DNA of 35,003 bases, taken from the NCBI GenBank assembly GCA_023245035.1, contig JAHFLD010000003.1, positions 119,736 through 154,738 on the forward strand. Reading direction: 5' to 3'. Source of the DNA: Candidatus Harrisonbacteria bacterium. Its GTDB lineage: Bacteria > Patescibacteriota > Minisyncoccia > UBA6257 > 1-14-0-10-40-38. Each line of letters opens with the position of its first letter. The first letter of the stretch is position 1. A model generated the notes under the pieces. It ran no database searches, was not told where the DNA came from, and saw only the letters and a program-made list of their open reading frames with translations. Below, piece by piece: positions 22,883 through 29,683 of this stretch. The translations under genes were made by a program, and so were the position numbers.

Positions 22883-25309
22883 ATGAATTACGATTTCAAG
22901 AAAATAGAGAAAAAGTGGCAGGAGCAGTGGGCGGAGGCCGGAATCTATGCCGCCAATGATAATTCAGCCAAGCCCAAATATTACGCGTTGATTGAATTTC
23001 CTTATCCATCCGGCGATGGCTTGCATGTGGGGCATATTCGCAGTACGACGGCGATGGATATTATCTCTCGCAAGCGGCGAATGGAGGGGTATAACGTGCT
23101 ATTTCCGATTGGCTGGGATGCTTTTGGATTGCCTACGGAAAACTACGCCATTAAGACCGGCATTCAACCGGCGATTGTCACCCGACAAAACACCGATGTT
23201 TTTCGCAAGCAACTTAAGGCGCTGGGATTTTCTTTTGACTGGAAGCGAGAGATAAATACCACCGATCCGAATTATTACAAGTGGACACAGTGGATGTTTT
23301 TAAGGTTTTTTGAAAAAGGATTGGCTTATAAGGCGCGGATGCCGATTAACTGGTGTCCAAAAGACAAGATTGGTTTGGCCAACGAAGAAGTTGTGGGCGG
23401 CAAGTGCGAAAGGTGCGGGACGCCGGTAGAACAGCGGGAGCGGGAGCAGTGGATGTTAAAAATTACCGCTTATGCCGACAAGTTGCTTGAAGGTTTGAAG
23501 CACGTTGATTTTTTGCCGGAGATCAAGCGCCAGCAAGAGCATTGGATTGGGCGGAGCGAGGGTTTTAAAATAGGGTTTAAGTTAGATGGTTTGGGGGTGC
23601 TTGGTACGGCGGTTGAGATTTTTACCACGCGGTTGGATACGATTTTTGGCGCGACTTTTGTGGCAGTTTCCGCGGAGACGGCAAAAAAATGGCTGGAAGC
23701 AGGTTGGGAGTCGCCAGATGAAATCAAAAAGTATATTGAACAAGTTTTGGCGGAGCGGAAAAATGCCGGTTTTGAAGCCACCGAAAAAAGCGGAATTTTT
23801 TCCGGGGTTCAGGCGGTTAATCCGGTAAACGGCGAGACAGTGCCAGTTTGGATTACGAATTATGTTTTGGGCGGAGTCGGAACCGGAGCGGTGATGGGTG
23901 TACCGGCGCACGACGAGCGCGATTTTGAGTTTGCCAAAAAATATAATTTGCCGATCAGGGCGGTAGTCGGCCCCTCGTCTGGACTGGTTTTTGCGGATAG
24001 GCCTTTTGTGCAGGATGGATTCCTGCACCATTCGGGGACTTTTACCGGAATGAGTTCGGCGGAGGCGATACCGGCAATCAGCAAGGCCTTGGAAGCTCGG
24101 CGCGAGGTTCGTTATCGGCTTCGCGATTGGGTTTTTTCGCGGCAGAGATATTGGGGAGAGCCGATTCCTCTTATTTATTGTGAAAAGTGCGGTTGGATTC
24201 CGGTTCCGGAAAAAGATTTGCCGATTACTTTGCCGGAGGTTAAAGATTATAAGCCGAGGGATGACGGGCAGTCTCCTTTGGCTTCGGTAGAGGAGTGGGT
24301 AGAGGTGAAGTGTCCGAAATGCGGAGGTCTGGCTCGGAGAGAGACCGATACGATGCCCAATTGGGCCGGATCAAGTTGGTATTTTATTGGCTATTTGATG
24401 ACCGAAAACTTGAAATCAAGAGAGCCGATTTCCGAGCAAATTAAGAGCGAGGAAGTTCAGAATAAGTTAAAACGCTGGTTACCCGTTGATTGGTACAATG
24501 GCGGAATGGAGCACGTTACTTTGCATTTGCTCTATTCTCGTTTTTGGAATCAGTTCTTGCACGATGAGGGATTGGTGCCGGTTTCGGAGCCATATCGCAA
24601 GCGCACGGCGCACGGCCTTATTTTGGCCGCGGGCGGAGTGAAGATGTCTAAATCCAAGGGAAACGTGGTGCGCCCCGATGATTTGATTGCCGAGTTTGGA
24701 GCCGACGCGATGCGGGTTTACGAGATGTTTATGGGGCCTTTTAACCAGGCGATTGCTTGGGACGAGCACGGAATTTTGGGAACCTACCGTTTTTTGGAGC
24801 GGGTTTTCAGGTTGGCGACACAGGAGAAGAACCCGACTACTTTACAGACGGAGTTGGCGCGTTTGTTGGAACTCACGGTCAAAAAAGTTGGTGAGGACAT
24901 TGAGTCTTTATCTTTCAACACGGCGGTGAGCGCCATGATGATTTTGATAAATAAAATACAAGCGGCGGGAGGCATGCCGCGCGATTCGTGGAAGACTTTC
25001 TTGCTGATTTTGGCGCCGTTCGCGCCTCATTTAACCGAAGAGCTATGGGAGAAGTTTTCCGGAGAGGGTTCGGTTCACTTGCATCCGTGGCCGGCGTTTG
25101 ACGAGCAGGCTTTGGCTGCCGCCTTGGTTAAGATTGTGGTGCAAATTAACGGAAAGATAAAAACCCGCCTTAGCGTGCCGGCTGGTTTGGTTGAGGCCGA
25201 GATAACTCAATTGGCGCTCGCGGATCCGGTGATTGTCGTTCAACTTAAAGAGGCGACTGTTCGGCGAATTGTTTTTGTGCCCGACCGATTAATTAATATC
25301 GTCGTCTAA
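22883..25309 (+). CDS. leuS: leucyl-tRNA synthetase
   Basis: The protein has 808 aa from the ATG at 22883. An ATG 9 nt upstream would add three residues. The class I motifs are intact: FPYPSGDGLHVGH with HVGH at 48-51, and KMSKS at 587-591. The CP1 editing domain is present (TRLDTIFGATFVAVS and GTGAVMGVPAHDERDFEFA, with the conserved Asp), so misacylated tRNA-Leu can be hydrolysed. A CERCG knuckle and a second CEKCG...CPKCG zinc module flank the editing domain. The C-terminal anticodon domain ends in VVQINGKIKTRLSVPA. It has its own candidate promoter. Confidence 0.97.
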   Translation: MNYDFKKIEKKWQEQWAEAGIYAANDNSAKPKYYALIEFPYPSGDGLHVGHIRSTTAMDIISRKRRMEGYNVLFPIGWDAFGLPTENYAIKTGIQPAIVTRQNTDVFRKQLKALGFSFDWKREINTTDPNYYKWTQWMFLRFFEKGLAYKARMPINWCPKDKIGLANEEVVGGKCERCGTPVEQREREQWMLKITAYADKLLEGLKHVDFLPEIKRQQEHWIGRSEGFKIGFKLDGLGVLGTAVEIFTTRLDTIFGATFVAVSAETAKKWLEAGWESPDEIKKYIEQVLAERKNAGFEATEKSGIFSGVQAVNPVNGETVPVWITNYVLGGVGTGAVMGVPAHDERDFEFAKKYNLPIRAVVGPSSGLVFADRPFVQDGFLHHSGTFTGMSSAEAIPAISKALEARREVRYRLRDWVFSRQRYWGEPIPLIYCEKCGWIPVPEKDLPITLPEVKDYKPRDDGQSPLASVEEWVEVKCPKCGGLARRETDTMPNWAGSSWYFIGYLMTENLKSREPISEQIKSEEVQNKLKRWLPVDWYNGGMEHVTLHLLYSRFWNQFLHDEGLVPVSEPYRKRTAHGLILAAGGVKMSKSKGNVVRPDDLIAEFGADAMRVYEMFMGPFNQAIAWDEHGILGTYRFLERVFRLATQEKNPTTLQTELARLLELTVKKVGEDIESLSFNTAVSAMMILINKIQAAGGMPRDSWKTFLLILAPFAPHLTEELWEKFSGEGSVHLHPWPAFDEQALAAALVKIVVQINGKIKTRLSVPAGLVEAEITQLALADPVIVVQLKEATVRRIVFVPDRLINIVV

Positions 25310-25338
25310 TTTTTAGGTTTTTATTTTCCATCACGCCC

Positions 25339-25512
25339 ATGAAAGAGCGGTTTATTCAGATGCTGTTGATTTCACTTTTTATCTTTGGTTTTTTCTTTGT
25401 GAGTTTTCGTTTGCCAGCGATGGCTCGCTCGGGAAGGCTGGGGCGAAGCGCTTTCATAGCGCAGTTTTTGCGTCTTCTGCCGAAGCCAGAGCCGAGTTTG
25501 TATCGGAGATAG
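25339..25512 (+). CDS. putative 57-aa membrane peptide downstream of leuS
   Basis: The ATG-to-TAG frame of 57 codons begins 29 bp after the leuS stop. It starts MKERFIQMLLISLFIFGFFF and continues with a short basic tail (ARSGRLGRSAFIAQFLRLL), so it has one strongly hydrophobic segment followed by positive charge. There is no Shine-Dalgarno and no family is recognised. It could be a small membrane protein or a chance frame. It sits in the only coding gap between leuS and the convergent HtrA gene. Confidence 0.42.
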   Translation: MKERFIQMLLISLFIFGFFFVSFRLPAMARSGRLGRSAFIAQFLRLLPKPEPSLYRR

Positions 25513-25536
25513 ATTTTGTTTAGCAGTCTCGAACTA

Positions 25537-26592
25537 CTATTTTCTTTCCGCTAAAGTTACCTTAATGTCCAACTCTTGGCCGTTGCGGTCCACGCGCAGG
25601 TTTAGAATATCGCCGGCACTTAGTTCCTCCAAAAAGTCTTGAATTGTTTTTTCACCGCTTAGGAGTGTTCCGTTGCAGGCGAGAATAATATCTTTTTCTT
25701 TGATGCCGGCCTTGTCGGCGGGACTCCCGGGAGTGACGGCGGGGAAGTGAGGCATCTGGCCGACCACGATGGCGCCGCATTCAACCGACAATTTCATTTT
25801 GGCTTTAAGATTTTCGTCAATCATCAAGTAGCGCAGACCGAGGAGGGGCCGGCGGATACGGCCGGTTTTCTTGAGATCTTCCAAGTCGCGGCGGACGGCG
25901 TTGATGGGGATCGCGAAGCCCAAGTTTTGCGCGCCGGAGACGATGGCGGCGTTGATGCCGATGGCTTCGCCGTCAAGATTTACCAAGGGACCGCCGGAGT
26001 TGCCCGGGTTGATGGCGGCGTCGGTTTGAATTAAGCCCCGAAGCTCCTGAACCGGATTGCCTTGCTTGCCCTCGGCGCTCGCGCGGATAGAGCGGGAGAG
26101 TCCGGAGATAATTCCGCGAGAAACCGTGTTTTTGAAAATTCCTAGCGCGTTGCCGAAGGCGAGAACGGTTTCGCCCAGGTCTAGCTTGGCCGATTCACCC
26201 AAGGCCACCACCGGAAAGTTTTTTTTCTGGCCGGTAATTTGCAGAATGGCCACATCATCAATCGGATCGCGGGCCAGAATTTCCGCCTTATATTTTTCGC
26301 CCTCGTTCATGATGATCGTGTATTCGGCCTCGGTATCGGAGACGACGTGCTGATTGGTAACTATGATGCCGGTTTTTTCTACGATAAAGCCCGAACCGCC
26401 GCCGATTGTAATCATGCCGTGGGCGTCGATCATCTCGTCCGGAATCCGCGGCTTGCCGTGCTGAAAGGGGATAATCGGCAAAAGTTCCGGCGGAACATTT
26501 TTTTCGATTGATTCGTAACTGCGGGCGATGGCAATAGAGACGACGGCTGGCATCACTTTTTTGACAGTGCGGACAACGTTGGAGTATTCCAT
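25537..26592 (-). CDS. HtrA/DegP-type serine protease with one PDZ domain
   Basis: This 351-aa trypsin-fold protease has catalytic residues H82 (TNQHVV), D113 (PIDDVAIL) and S199 (NPGNSGGPL), followed by a single PDZ domain (about 245-345, AVTPGSPADKAGIKEKDIILACNG). HtrA proteins degrade or refold damaged envelope proteins. No signal peptide or transmembrane anchor is visible in the predicted N-terminus (MEYSNVVRTVKKVMPAVVSIA). This is unusual, since most HtrA proteins are exported. The reading frame stays open for a short distance upstream but offers no start codon or hydrophobic segment. TACAAT ends about 8 nt before the ATG and may be its -10 box. Confidence 0.94.
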   Translation of the reverse strand: MEYSNVVRTVKKVMPAVVSIAIARSYESIEKNVPPELLPIIPFQHGKPRIPDEMIDAHGMITIGGGSGFIVEKTGIIVTNQHVVSDTEAEYTIIMNEGEKYKAEILARDPIDDVAILQITGQKKNFPVVALGESAKLDLGETVLAFGNALGIFKNTVSRGIISGLSRSIRASAEGKQGNPVQELRGLIQTDAAINPGNSGGPLVNLDGEAIGINAAIVSGAQNLGFAIPINAVRRDLEDLKKTGRIRRPLLGLRYLMIDENLKAKMKLSVECGAIVVGQMPHFPAVTPGSPADKAGIKEKDIILACNGTLLSGEKTIQDFLEELSAGDILNLRVDRNGQELDIKVTLAERK

Positions 26593-26637
26593 TGGGTTTA
26601 ATTGTATATCAGATTTAGTTTTTTCTTTTGTGGAAAC

Positions 26638-26666
26638 TTGCGGTTGGCGTTCTTTTGATTTATATT
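26638..26666 (+). promoter_or_regulatory. promoter of the 88-aa orphan gene
   Basis: TTGCGG (26638-26643) and TATATT (26661-26666) are 17 bp apart. The start near 26673 gives a leader of about 40 nt with GGAG before the ATG. Confidence 0.68.
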
Positions 26667-26712
26667 CTGTTCGGTTCTTTGGCGGTTTTTGCGGTCACAA
26701 ATGGAGACCTTC

Positions 26713-26979
26713 ATGTCCGGTCAAGAAATCACCGCGGCGGTGCCGGCTTCGTCCGCTCTTAACGGGCGTACGATTCTTGGCGTTTTTAAGAAGACGGTTC
26801 GCGAGGGCGGTTCGTCTTGCGACACCCTTCACTTTTTGCTTGATAGCAATGTTGAGCTGGTGATTGGTTCGCAGTTTGTTTTGGGCGCCGATCATGGCGG
26901 TTACACCGTGGCGACGGTTTGGATGAAGACCGGCGAGCATGGCCCCAATGATCGAGGAGAAGTTCTGTTTCGAGAGTAG
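26713..26979 (+). CDS. small hypothetical protein, 88 aa
   Basis: The ATG at 26713 is chosen because GGAG (26703-26706) lies at proper spacing. In-frame ATGs at 26701 and further upstream would include the Shine-Dalgarno. The protein is soluble with mixed alpha/beta character (RTILGVFKKTVREGG...LHFLLDSNVELVIGSQFVLGADHGGYTVATVWMKTG) and resembles a small beta-barrel or LSM-like fold, but I recognise no family. It has its own -35/-10 promoter and strong terminator, so it is an independent transcription unit. Confidence 0.68.
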   Translation: MSGQEITAAVPASSALNGRTILGVFKKTVREGGSSCDTLHFLLDSNVELVIGSQFVLGADHGGYTVATVWMKTGEHGPNDRGEVLFRE

Positions 26980-26987
26980 GTGTTTCT

Positions 26988-27013
26988 AGCCTCGTACTTT
27001 ACGGGGCTTTTTT
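26988..27013 (+). terminator. terminator of the 88-aa orphan gene
   Basis: AGCCTCGTA (26988-26996) pairs with TACGGGGCT (27000-27008, one G-U pair) around a CTT loop, then a T-run to 27013. Confidence 0.88.
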
Positions 27014-27046
27014 ATATGCTGATCAACTTCTTCGGCAAATTAAATT

Positions 27047-27088
27047 TGGTGGACCTAGCCAGAATTGAACTGGCGACTCCTCGTTGCC
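27047..27088 (-). pseudogene. tRNA-Ala 3'-half remnant with encoded CCA
   Basis: On the minus strand these 42 nt fold as tRNA positions 34-76 only: GGC at the anticodon position, AA, CGAGG (3' anticodon stem), a 4-nt variable loop, T-arm GCCAG-TTCAATT-CTGGC, acceptor 3' strand TAGGTCC, discriminator A and CCA. The 5' half is missing: the sequence before it (CCATCGG...) shows no D-arm or acceptor strand. TAGGTCC-ACC is identical to the 3' end of tRNA-Ala(GGC) at 30308-30317. It lies 34 nt downstream of the intact tRNA-Ala(TGC) on the same strand. Confidence 0.7.
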
Positions 27089-27121
27089 CCGATGGACTTT
27101 GGTGGGCTAACACTGTTTATG

Positions 27122-27193
27122 TGGACCAAGGGAGGATTGAACTCCCGACCTCCTCATTGCAAATGAGGCGCTCTACCACTGAGCTATTGGCCC
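27122..27193 (-). tRNA. tRNA-Ala(TGC)
   Basis: On the minus strand, acceptor GGGCCAA pairs with TTGGTCC and shows the G3-U70 identity pair of alanine tRNAs. The D-arm is GCTC...GAGC. The anticodon stem CCTCA/TGAGG encloses TTTGCAA, giving TGC. The T-arm is GGGAG-TTCAATC-CTCCC, discriminator A (27122). CCA is not encoded. The 5' leader plus first four bases (27190-27202) are perfectly complementary to a trailer segment (27095-27107). Confidence 0.95.
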
Positions 27194-27318
27194 ACCAAAG
27201 TCATACGGGATTGTGTTTTGTGACTTCGCTGCGCTTCAGATAAAACGGGAACAAACGAGGCGTAATCGATTTTTACAGTATCAAAATTCGCGCACAGGCG
27301 CAATTTTTTGGTTTGTGA

Positions 27319-27324
27319 TAGAAT
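27319..27324 (+). promoter_or_regulatory. extended -10 promoter of the 136-aa gene (leaderless)
   Basis: TGATAGAAT (hexamer TAGAAT at 27319-27324 with TGA before it) ends 6 nt before the ATG at 27331. No -35 box matches at 17 bp. Confidence 0.55.
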
Positions 27325-27330
27325 CGGCTT

Positions 27331-27741
27331 ATGGAAAAATTTCAACCGGAGAGTGACAATGAATCCATCAGAGAAAATCAGTGGGGTTTGGGGCGGGTTG
27401 ATGTTTCGTCGCGCGGTCAAGATGTTGTTGATGCTAACGAAGAGACCGCCAGTTATCTTGAAGATCTTCATGACGCCATGAAGTCGGCTGGCGCCGATGA
27501 AGCCGCTAAAGAAGCTTTAGAACTTTTTATTCATCTTTCATCAGAAAGTTCCGCTGGCGATGTAACTGCGGCGGTTGATGATTTGCTTTCTCGTCGGCAA
27601 AGCGCTTTGGCTTCGATGATGAACGAGGATCCGACTGCTTCGGTGGAAGCTAATTATTTAAATGGTCTTAGAAAGCGGCGCGCGAGGGAAAAAATAGAAG
27701 CAGGTAAGTCGCTTGATGACCGAACTAATTTTGTTGGGTAA
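27331..27741 (+). CDS. acidic hypothetical protein, 136 aa
   Basis: This is a soluble, strongly acidic and mostly helical protein: residues about 35-110 (EETASYLEDLHDAMKSAGADEAAKEALELFIHLS...DDLLSRRQSALASMMNED) form amphipathic helices. A basic patch follows (LRKRRAREKIEAGKS). There is no signal peptide or known domain. The start codon directly follows an extended -10, suggesting a leaderless mRNA. It lies between two tRNA loci, with copy B of the tRNA-trailer element just downstream on the other strand. Function is unknown. Confidence 0.68.
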   Translation: MEKFQPESDNESIRENQWGLGRVDVSSRGQDVVDANEETASYLEDLHDAMKSAGADEAAKEALELFIHLSSESSAGDVTAAVDDLLSRRQSALASMMNEDPTASVEANYLNGLRKRRAREKIEAGKSLDDRTNFVG

Positions 27742-27780
27742 GCGTGTTTTTTTGCTAAATTTTCCGAAAGTCAGATTGTG

Positions 27781-27896
27781 GTGTCCCCGCGAGGAATCTC
27801 ACGCGCTTTGCTTTTAGAAACCGACGGTTTCTAATCTCTTCCTGAACGGGAAACCGCAGGCGGTTTCCCGACCCCTTCCACTGTTCGATTCCTCGC
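27781..27896 (-). other. structured tRNA-trailer element, copy B (unrecognised)
   Basis: Read on the minus strand, it starts 17 nt after tRNA-Arg(CCT) with GCGAGGAATCGAAC (27883-27896), a perfect 14-nt complement of that tRNA's T-arm (27921-27934). Then comes the box shared with copy A (27869-27889, 20 of 21 identical). Hairpin 1 is CGGGAAACCG/CGGTTTCCCG (27847-27870) and hairpin 2 is TTAGAAACC-GTC-GGTTTCTAA (27814-27834), followed by AAAAG-like sequence. It ends with GATTCCTCGC (27789-27798), which can pair with the opening GCGAGGAATC and close the whole element. That end (27781-27798) is also a 17/18 direct repeat of the tRNA-Arg 3' end (27913-27930), like an attachment-site duplication. 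Confidence 0.6.
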
Positions 27897-27913
27897 AAGA
27901 AATTTACTATTTG

Positions 27914-27985
27914 TGCCCCCGCGAGGAATCGAACCTCGATTTTTTCCTTAGGACGGAATTGCTCTATCCATTGAGCTACAGGGGC
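27914..27985 (-). tRNA. tRNA-Arg(CCT)
   Basis: On the minus strand, acceptor GCCCCTG pairs with CGGGGGC, discriminator A (27914). The D-arm is GCTC...GAGC. The anticodon loop GTCCTAA gives CCT (27950-27952), which reads AGG. The T-arm is CGAGG-TTCGATT-CCTCG. The outermost anticodon-stem pair is a mismatch (A-A). CCA is not encoded. TGATACTAA just upstream is a possible extended -10. It is divergent from tRNA-Ser. Confidence 0.94.
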
Positions 27986-28015
27986 GTTTTGCGTTAGTAT
28001 CAGATTGCCACATTT

Positions 28016-28024
28016 TGTTAGACT
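28016..28024 (+). promoter_or_regulatory. extended -10 promoter of tRNA-Ser(CGA)
   Basis: TGTTAGACT, with hexamer TAGACT at 28019-28024. The tRNA begins 12 nt later. Identical to the box in front of recO. Confidence 0.62.
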
Positions 28025-28035
28025 TAGGAAGTTTT

Positions 28036-28125
28036 GGAGGGTTGGCAGAGTGGTCTAACGCGCCGCACTCGAAATGCGGTTGGGGAGAAATCCCCTCGGA
28101 GGTTCGAATCCTCCACCCTCCGCCA
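28036..28125 (+). tRNA. tRNA-Ser(CGA), CCA encoded
   Basis: Acceptor GGAGGGT pairs with ACCCTCC (28115-28121), discriminator G28122, encoded CCA (28123-28125). The anticodon stem CCGCA/TGCGG encloses CTCGAAA, giving CGA (28070-28072). The long class-II variable arm (GGGGAGAAATCCCC) and the T-arm GGAGG-TTCGAAT-CCTCC are typical of serine tRNAs. Confidence 0.96.
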
Positions 28126-28197
28126 GGACAATTTTTTATCGGCATGATACGAGTAACTACGAGCGAGCGGTGGCTAGAGGGCTTTGCGCCTAAGATT

Positions 28198-28206
28198 TGT
28201 TAGAGT
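28198..28206 (+). promoter_or_regulatory. extended -10 promoter of the first VOC gene
   Basis: TGTTAGAGT, with hexamer TAGAGT at 28201-28206. It leaves a leader of about 26 nt before the ATG at 28239. Confidence 0.5.
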
Positions 28207-28238
28207 AATGTTTGTTAATCAATTAGGAAAAATAAACT

Positions 28239-28679
28239 ATGGCAACAATCAATCCTCACATTAATTTCAACGGCAATGCCGAAGAGGCGTTTACATTTTA
28301 CAAGTCAGTTTTTGGCGGAGAATTCGCAAAAGTTATGCGCTTCAAAGACCTTTCAAGTCCTGAATTTCCCGTAGCGGAGAAAGAGGCGAATAAAATCATG
28401 CACATTGCTTTGCCTATTGGCAAAAATAATGTATTGATGGCCAATGATGTTCCGGAGAGTATGGGACGAACAAATGAAAACGAAAACAGAAGCAAAATTG
28501 CTATCAGCGCGGAAAGCAAAGAAGAGGCGGATAGATTATTTAACGGGCTTTCAGTAAATGGCAAAATCGAAATGCCCATCGGCGACAGTCCTTGGGGTTC
28601 ATATTTTGGCATGTTTAGAGACAAGTATGGCATTGAATGGATGGTGGATTTTGATCCAAAATATAGCGGGCAGAGGTAA
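28239..28679 (+). CDS. VOC-superfamily (PhnB-like) protein
   Basis: This 146-aa protein of the glyoxalase/VOC fold, PhnB-like subgroup, has ATINPHINFNGNAEEAFTFYKSVFGGEFAKVMRF at the start (paired beta-alpha-beta module), IMHIALPIGKNNVLMANDVPES in the middle and WGSYFGMFRDKYGIEWMVDFD at the end. PhnB-type proteins have no agreed reaction. Some VOC relatives give resistance or act on small metabolites. It is AT-rich relative to housekeeping genes here, and a second, distinct VOC gene follows 58 bp later. Both could have arrived together by horizontal transfer into this tRNA-rich region. Confidence 0.88.
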   Translation: MATINPHINFNGNAEEAFTFYKSVFGGEFAKVMRFKDLSSPEFPVAEKEANKIMHIALPIGKNNVLMANDVPESMGRTNENENRSKIAISAESKEEADRLFNGLSVNGKIEMPIGDSPWGSYFGMFRDKYGIEWMVDFDPKYSGQR

Positions 28680-28737
28680 CTAAACAAAGTATGAACGAAA
28701 AGAATGCCCAGAACGAAAAACGTGAAGAAATAAATTC

Positions 28738-29184
28738 ATGCAAAAAATAACAACATTCCTTTGGTTTGATGATCAGGCGGAAGAGGCAATGAATTTTTAC
28801 GCTTCAATTTTCAAAAATTCAAAGGTCACGCATGTCACTCGCGGCCCGAATGGCGCGGTATTTTGGGTGTCGGCAGATATCGCGGGACAAACATTTTACG
28901 CGCTAAACGGCGGACCGAAATTCAAATTTACCGAAGCCATTTCACTCTTTGTTACCTGCGAAGATCAGACAGAGGTAGATGACTTGTGGAGTAAGCTTGC
29001 GGCAGACGGCGGAAGCGAGAGCATGTGCGGCTGGCTCAAAGATAAGTATGGTCTCTCGTGGCAGATTATACCCAAAGCACTAAGTGAGTATTTGGCAAAA
29101 GATTCATCGGGAAAAGTAATGCAGGCGATGCTTGGCATGAAAAAAATTGACATTTCCGGACTCAAAAAAGCTTTGGAATCTTAG
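28738..29184 (+). CDS. VOC-superfamily protein (3-demethylubiquinone methyltransferase-like fold)
   Basis: This 148-aa protein of the PhnB / '3-dmu-9_3-mt' group has KITTFLWFDDQAEEAMNFYASIFKNSKVTHVTR at the start, GQTFYALNGGPKFKFTEAISLFVTCEDQTEVDDLW in the middle and CGWLKDKYGLSWQIIPKAL near the end. Despite the family name, no methyl transfer is implied. A short A-rich gap precedes the ATG, without a strong Shine-Dalgarno. It is paired with the upstream VOC gene but only distantly similar, so it is a different subfamily and not a recent duplicate. Confidence 0.88.
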   Translation: MQKITTFLWFDDQAEEAMNFYASIFKNSKVTHVTRGPNGAVFWVSADIAGQTFYALNGGPKFKFTEAISLFVTCEDQTEVDDLWSKLAADGGSESMCGWLKDKYGLSWQIIPKALSEYLAKDSSGKVMQAMLGMKKIDISGLKKALES

Positions 29185-29214
29185 GATGGAATTTTTCTAG
29201 TTTGCATTTTTCTT

Positions 29215-29607
29215 ATGAAAACTTTATTGATAGACGCGGTTGATGGGTTGGTCATCCCTTGTGAGGGCGGTTTTAAAATTTTTGCCGAAATGCATGACTT
29301 GCTGGAATCTTTTCCGAACCGAAAGATCGTGGTGACCAATGCCCGAAGTGATTCGTTTGCGAAATTCGGTCTGGACAAGATGCCTTATGAGGTTTTTACG
29401 CTACAGCAGAATCCGGCAAAAACTGAGGCGAAATATTTTGAAACATTACTTCAACACTTTAGGTTGAATTCGCGGGAGGCGGTCTATTTTGAGCATAATC
29501 CGGAGGCGGTACGAGCCGCTGAATCCGTTGGTATAAAATCGTATTATTATGATTCAAAAAAGAGGGATTTTGATTCGCTGAAGAGCTTTCTGGTCGAGAA
29601 TCTCTGA
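29215..29607 (+). CDS. HAD-like small protein, probably phosphatase-related
   Basis: This 130-aa protein begins with the HAD-type strand LLIDAVDGLVI, where the usual DxDG reads DAVDG: D7 is kept and a second Asp sits at position 10. It has IVVTNAR (about 38-44) at the motif II position, K69 (PAKTEAKYFETLLQHF) as the motif III-like lysine, and VYFEHNPEAVRAAESVGI (about 91-108) at motif IV with Glu/His in place of the usual DD. The pattern suggests a HAD fold without cap and with altered metal-binding residues, so activity is uncertain. It starts 30 bp after the second VOC gene. Confidence 0.6.
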   Translation: MKTLLIDAVDGLVIPCEGGFKIFAEMHDLLESFPNRKIVVTNARSDSFAKFGLDKMPYEVFTLQQNPAKTEAKYFETLLQHFRLNSREAVYFEHNPEAVRAAESVGIKSYYYDSKKRDFDSLKSFLVENL

Positions 29608-29683
29608 TGCTCGTTTTTTCTGAGTAAAGATCTATTAATCTTGAAATCTTTGGCTTGTTGGGTGTTTGGTCGGTGGATTTTTT

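Noticed and set aside
27781-27896. Copy B read on the plus strand as a tmRNA or tRNA 3' end
   Set aside because: The plus strand ends in a T-loop-like sequence, but the matching 5' T-stem strand is absent and no tag-peptide frame or acceptor partner exists. The similarity comes from its complement to tRNA-Arg.
27841-27985. CRISPR-like repeats around the tRNA-Arg locus
   Set aside because: The repeats are tRNA-derived, only two copies, and in mixed orientation. There are no regular spacers and no cas genes in the window.
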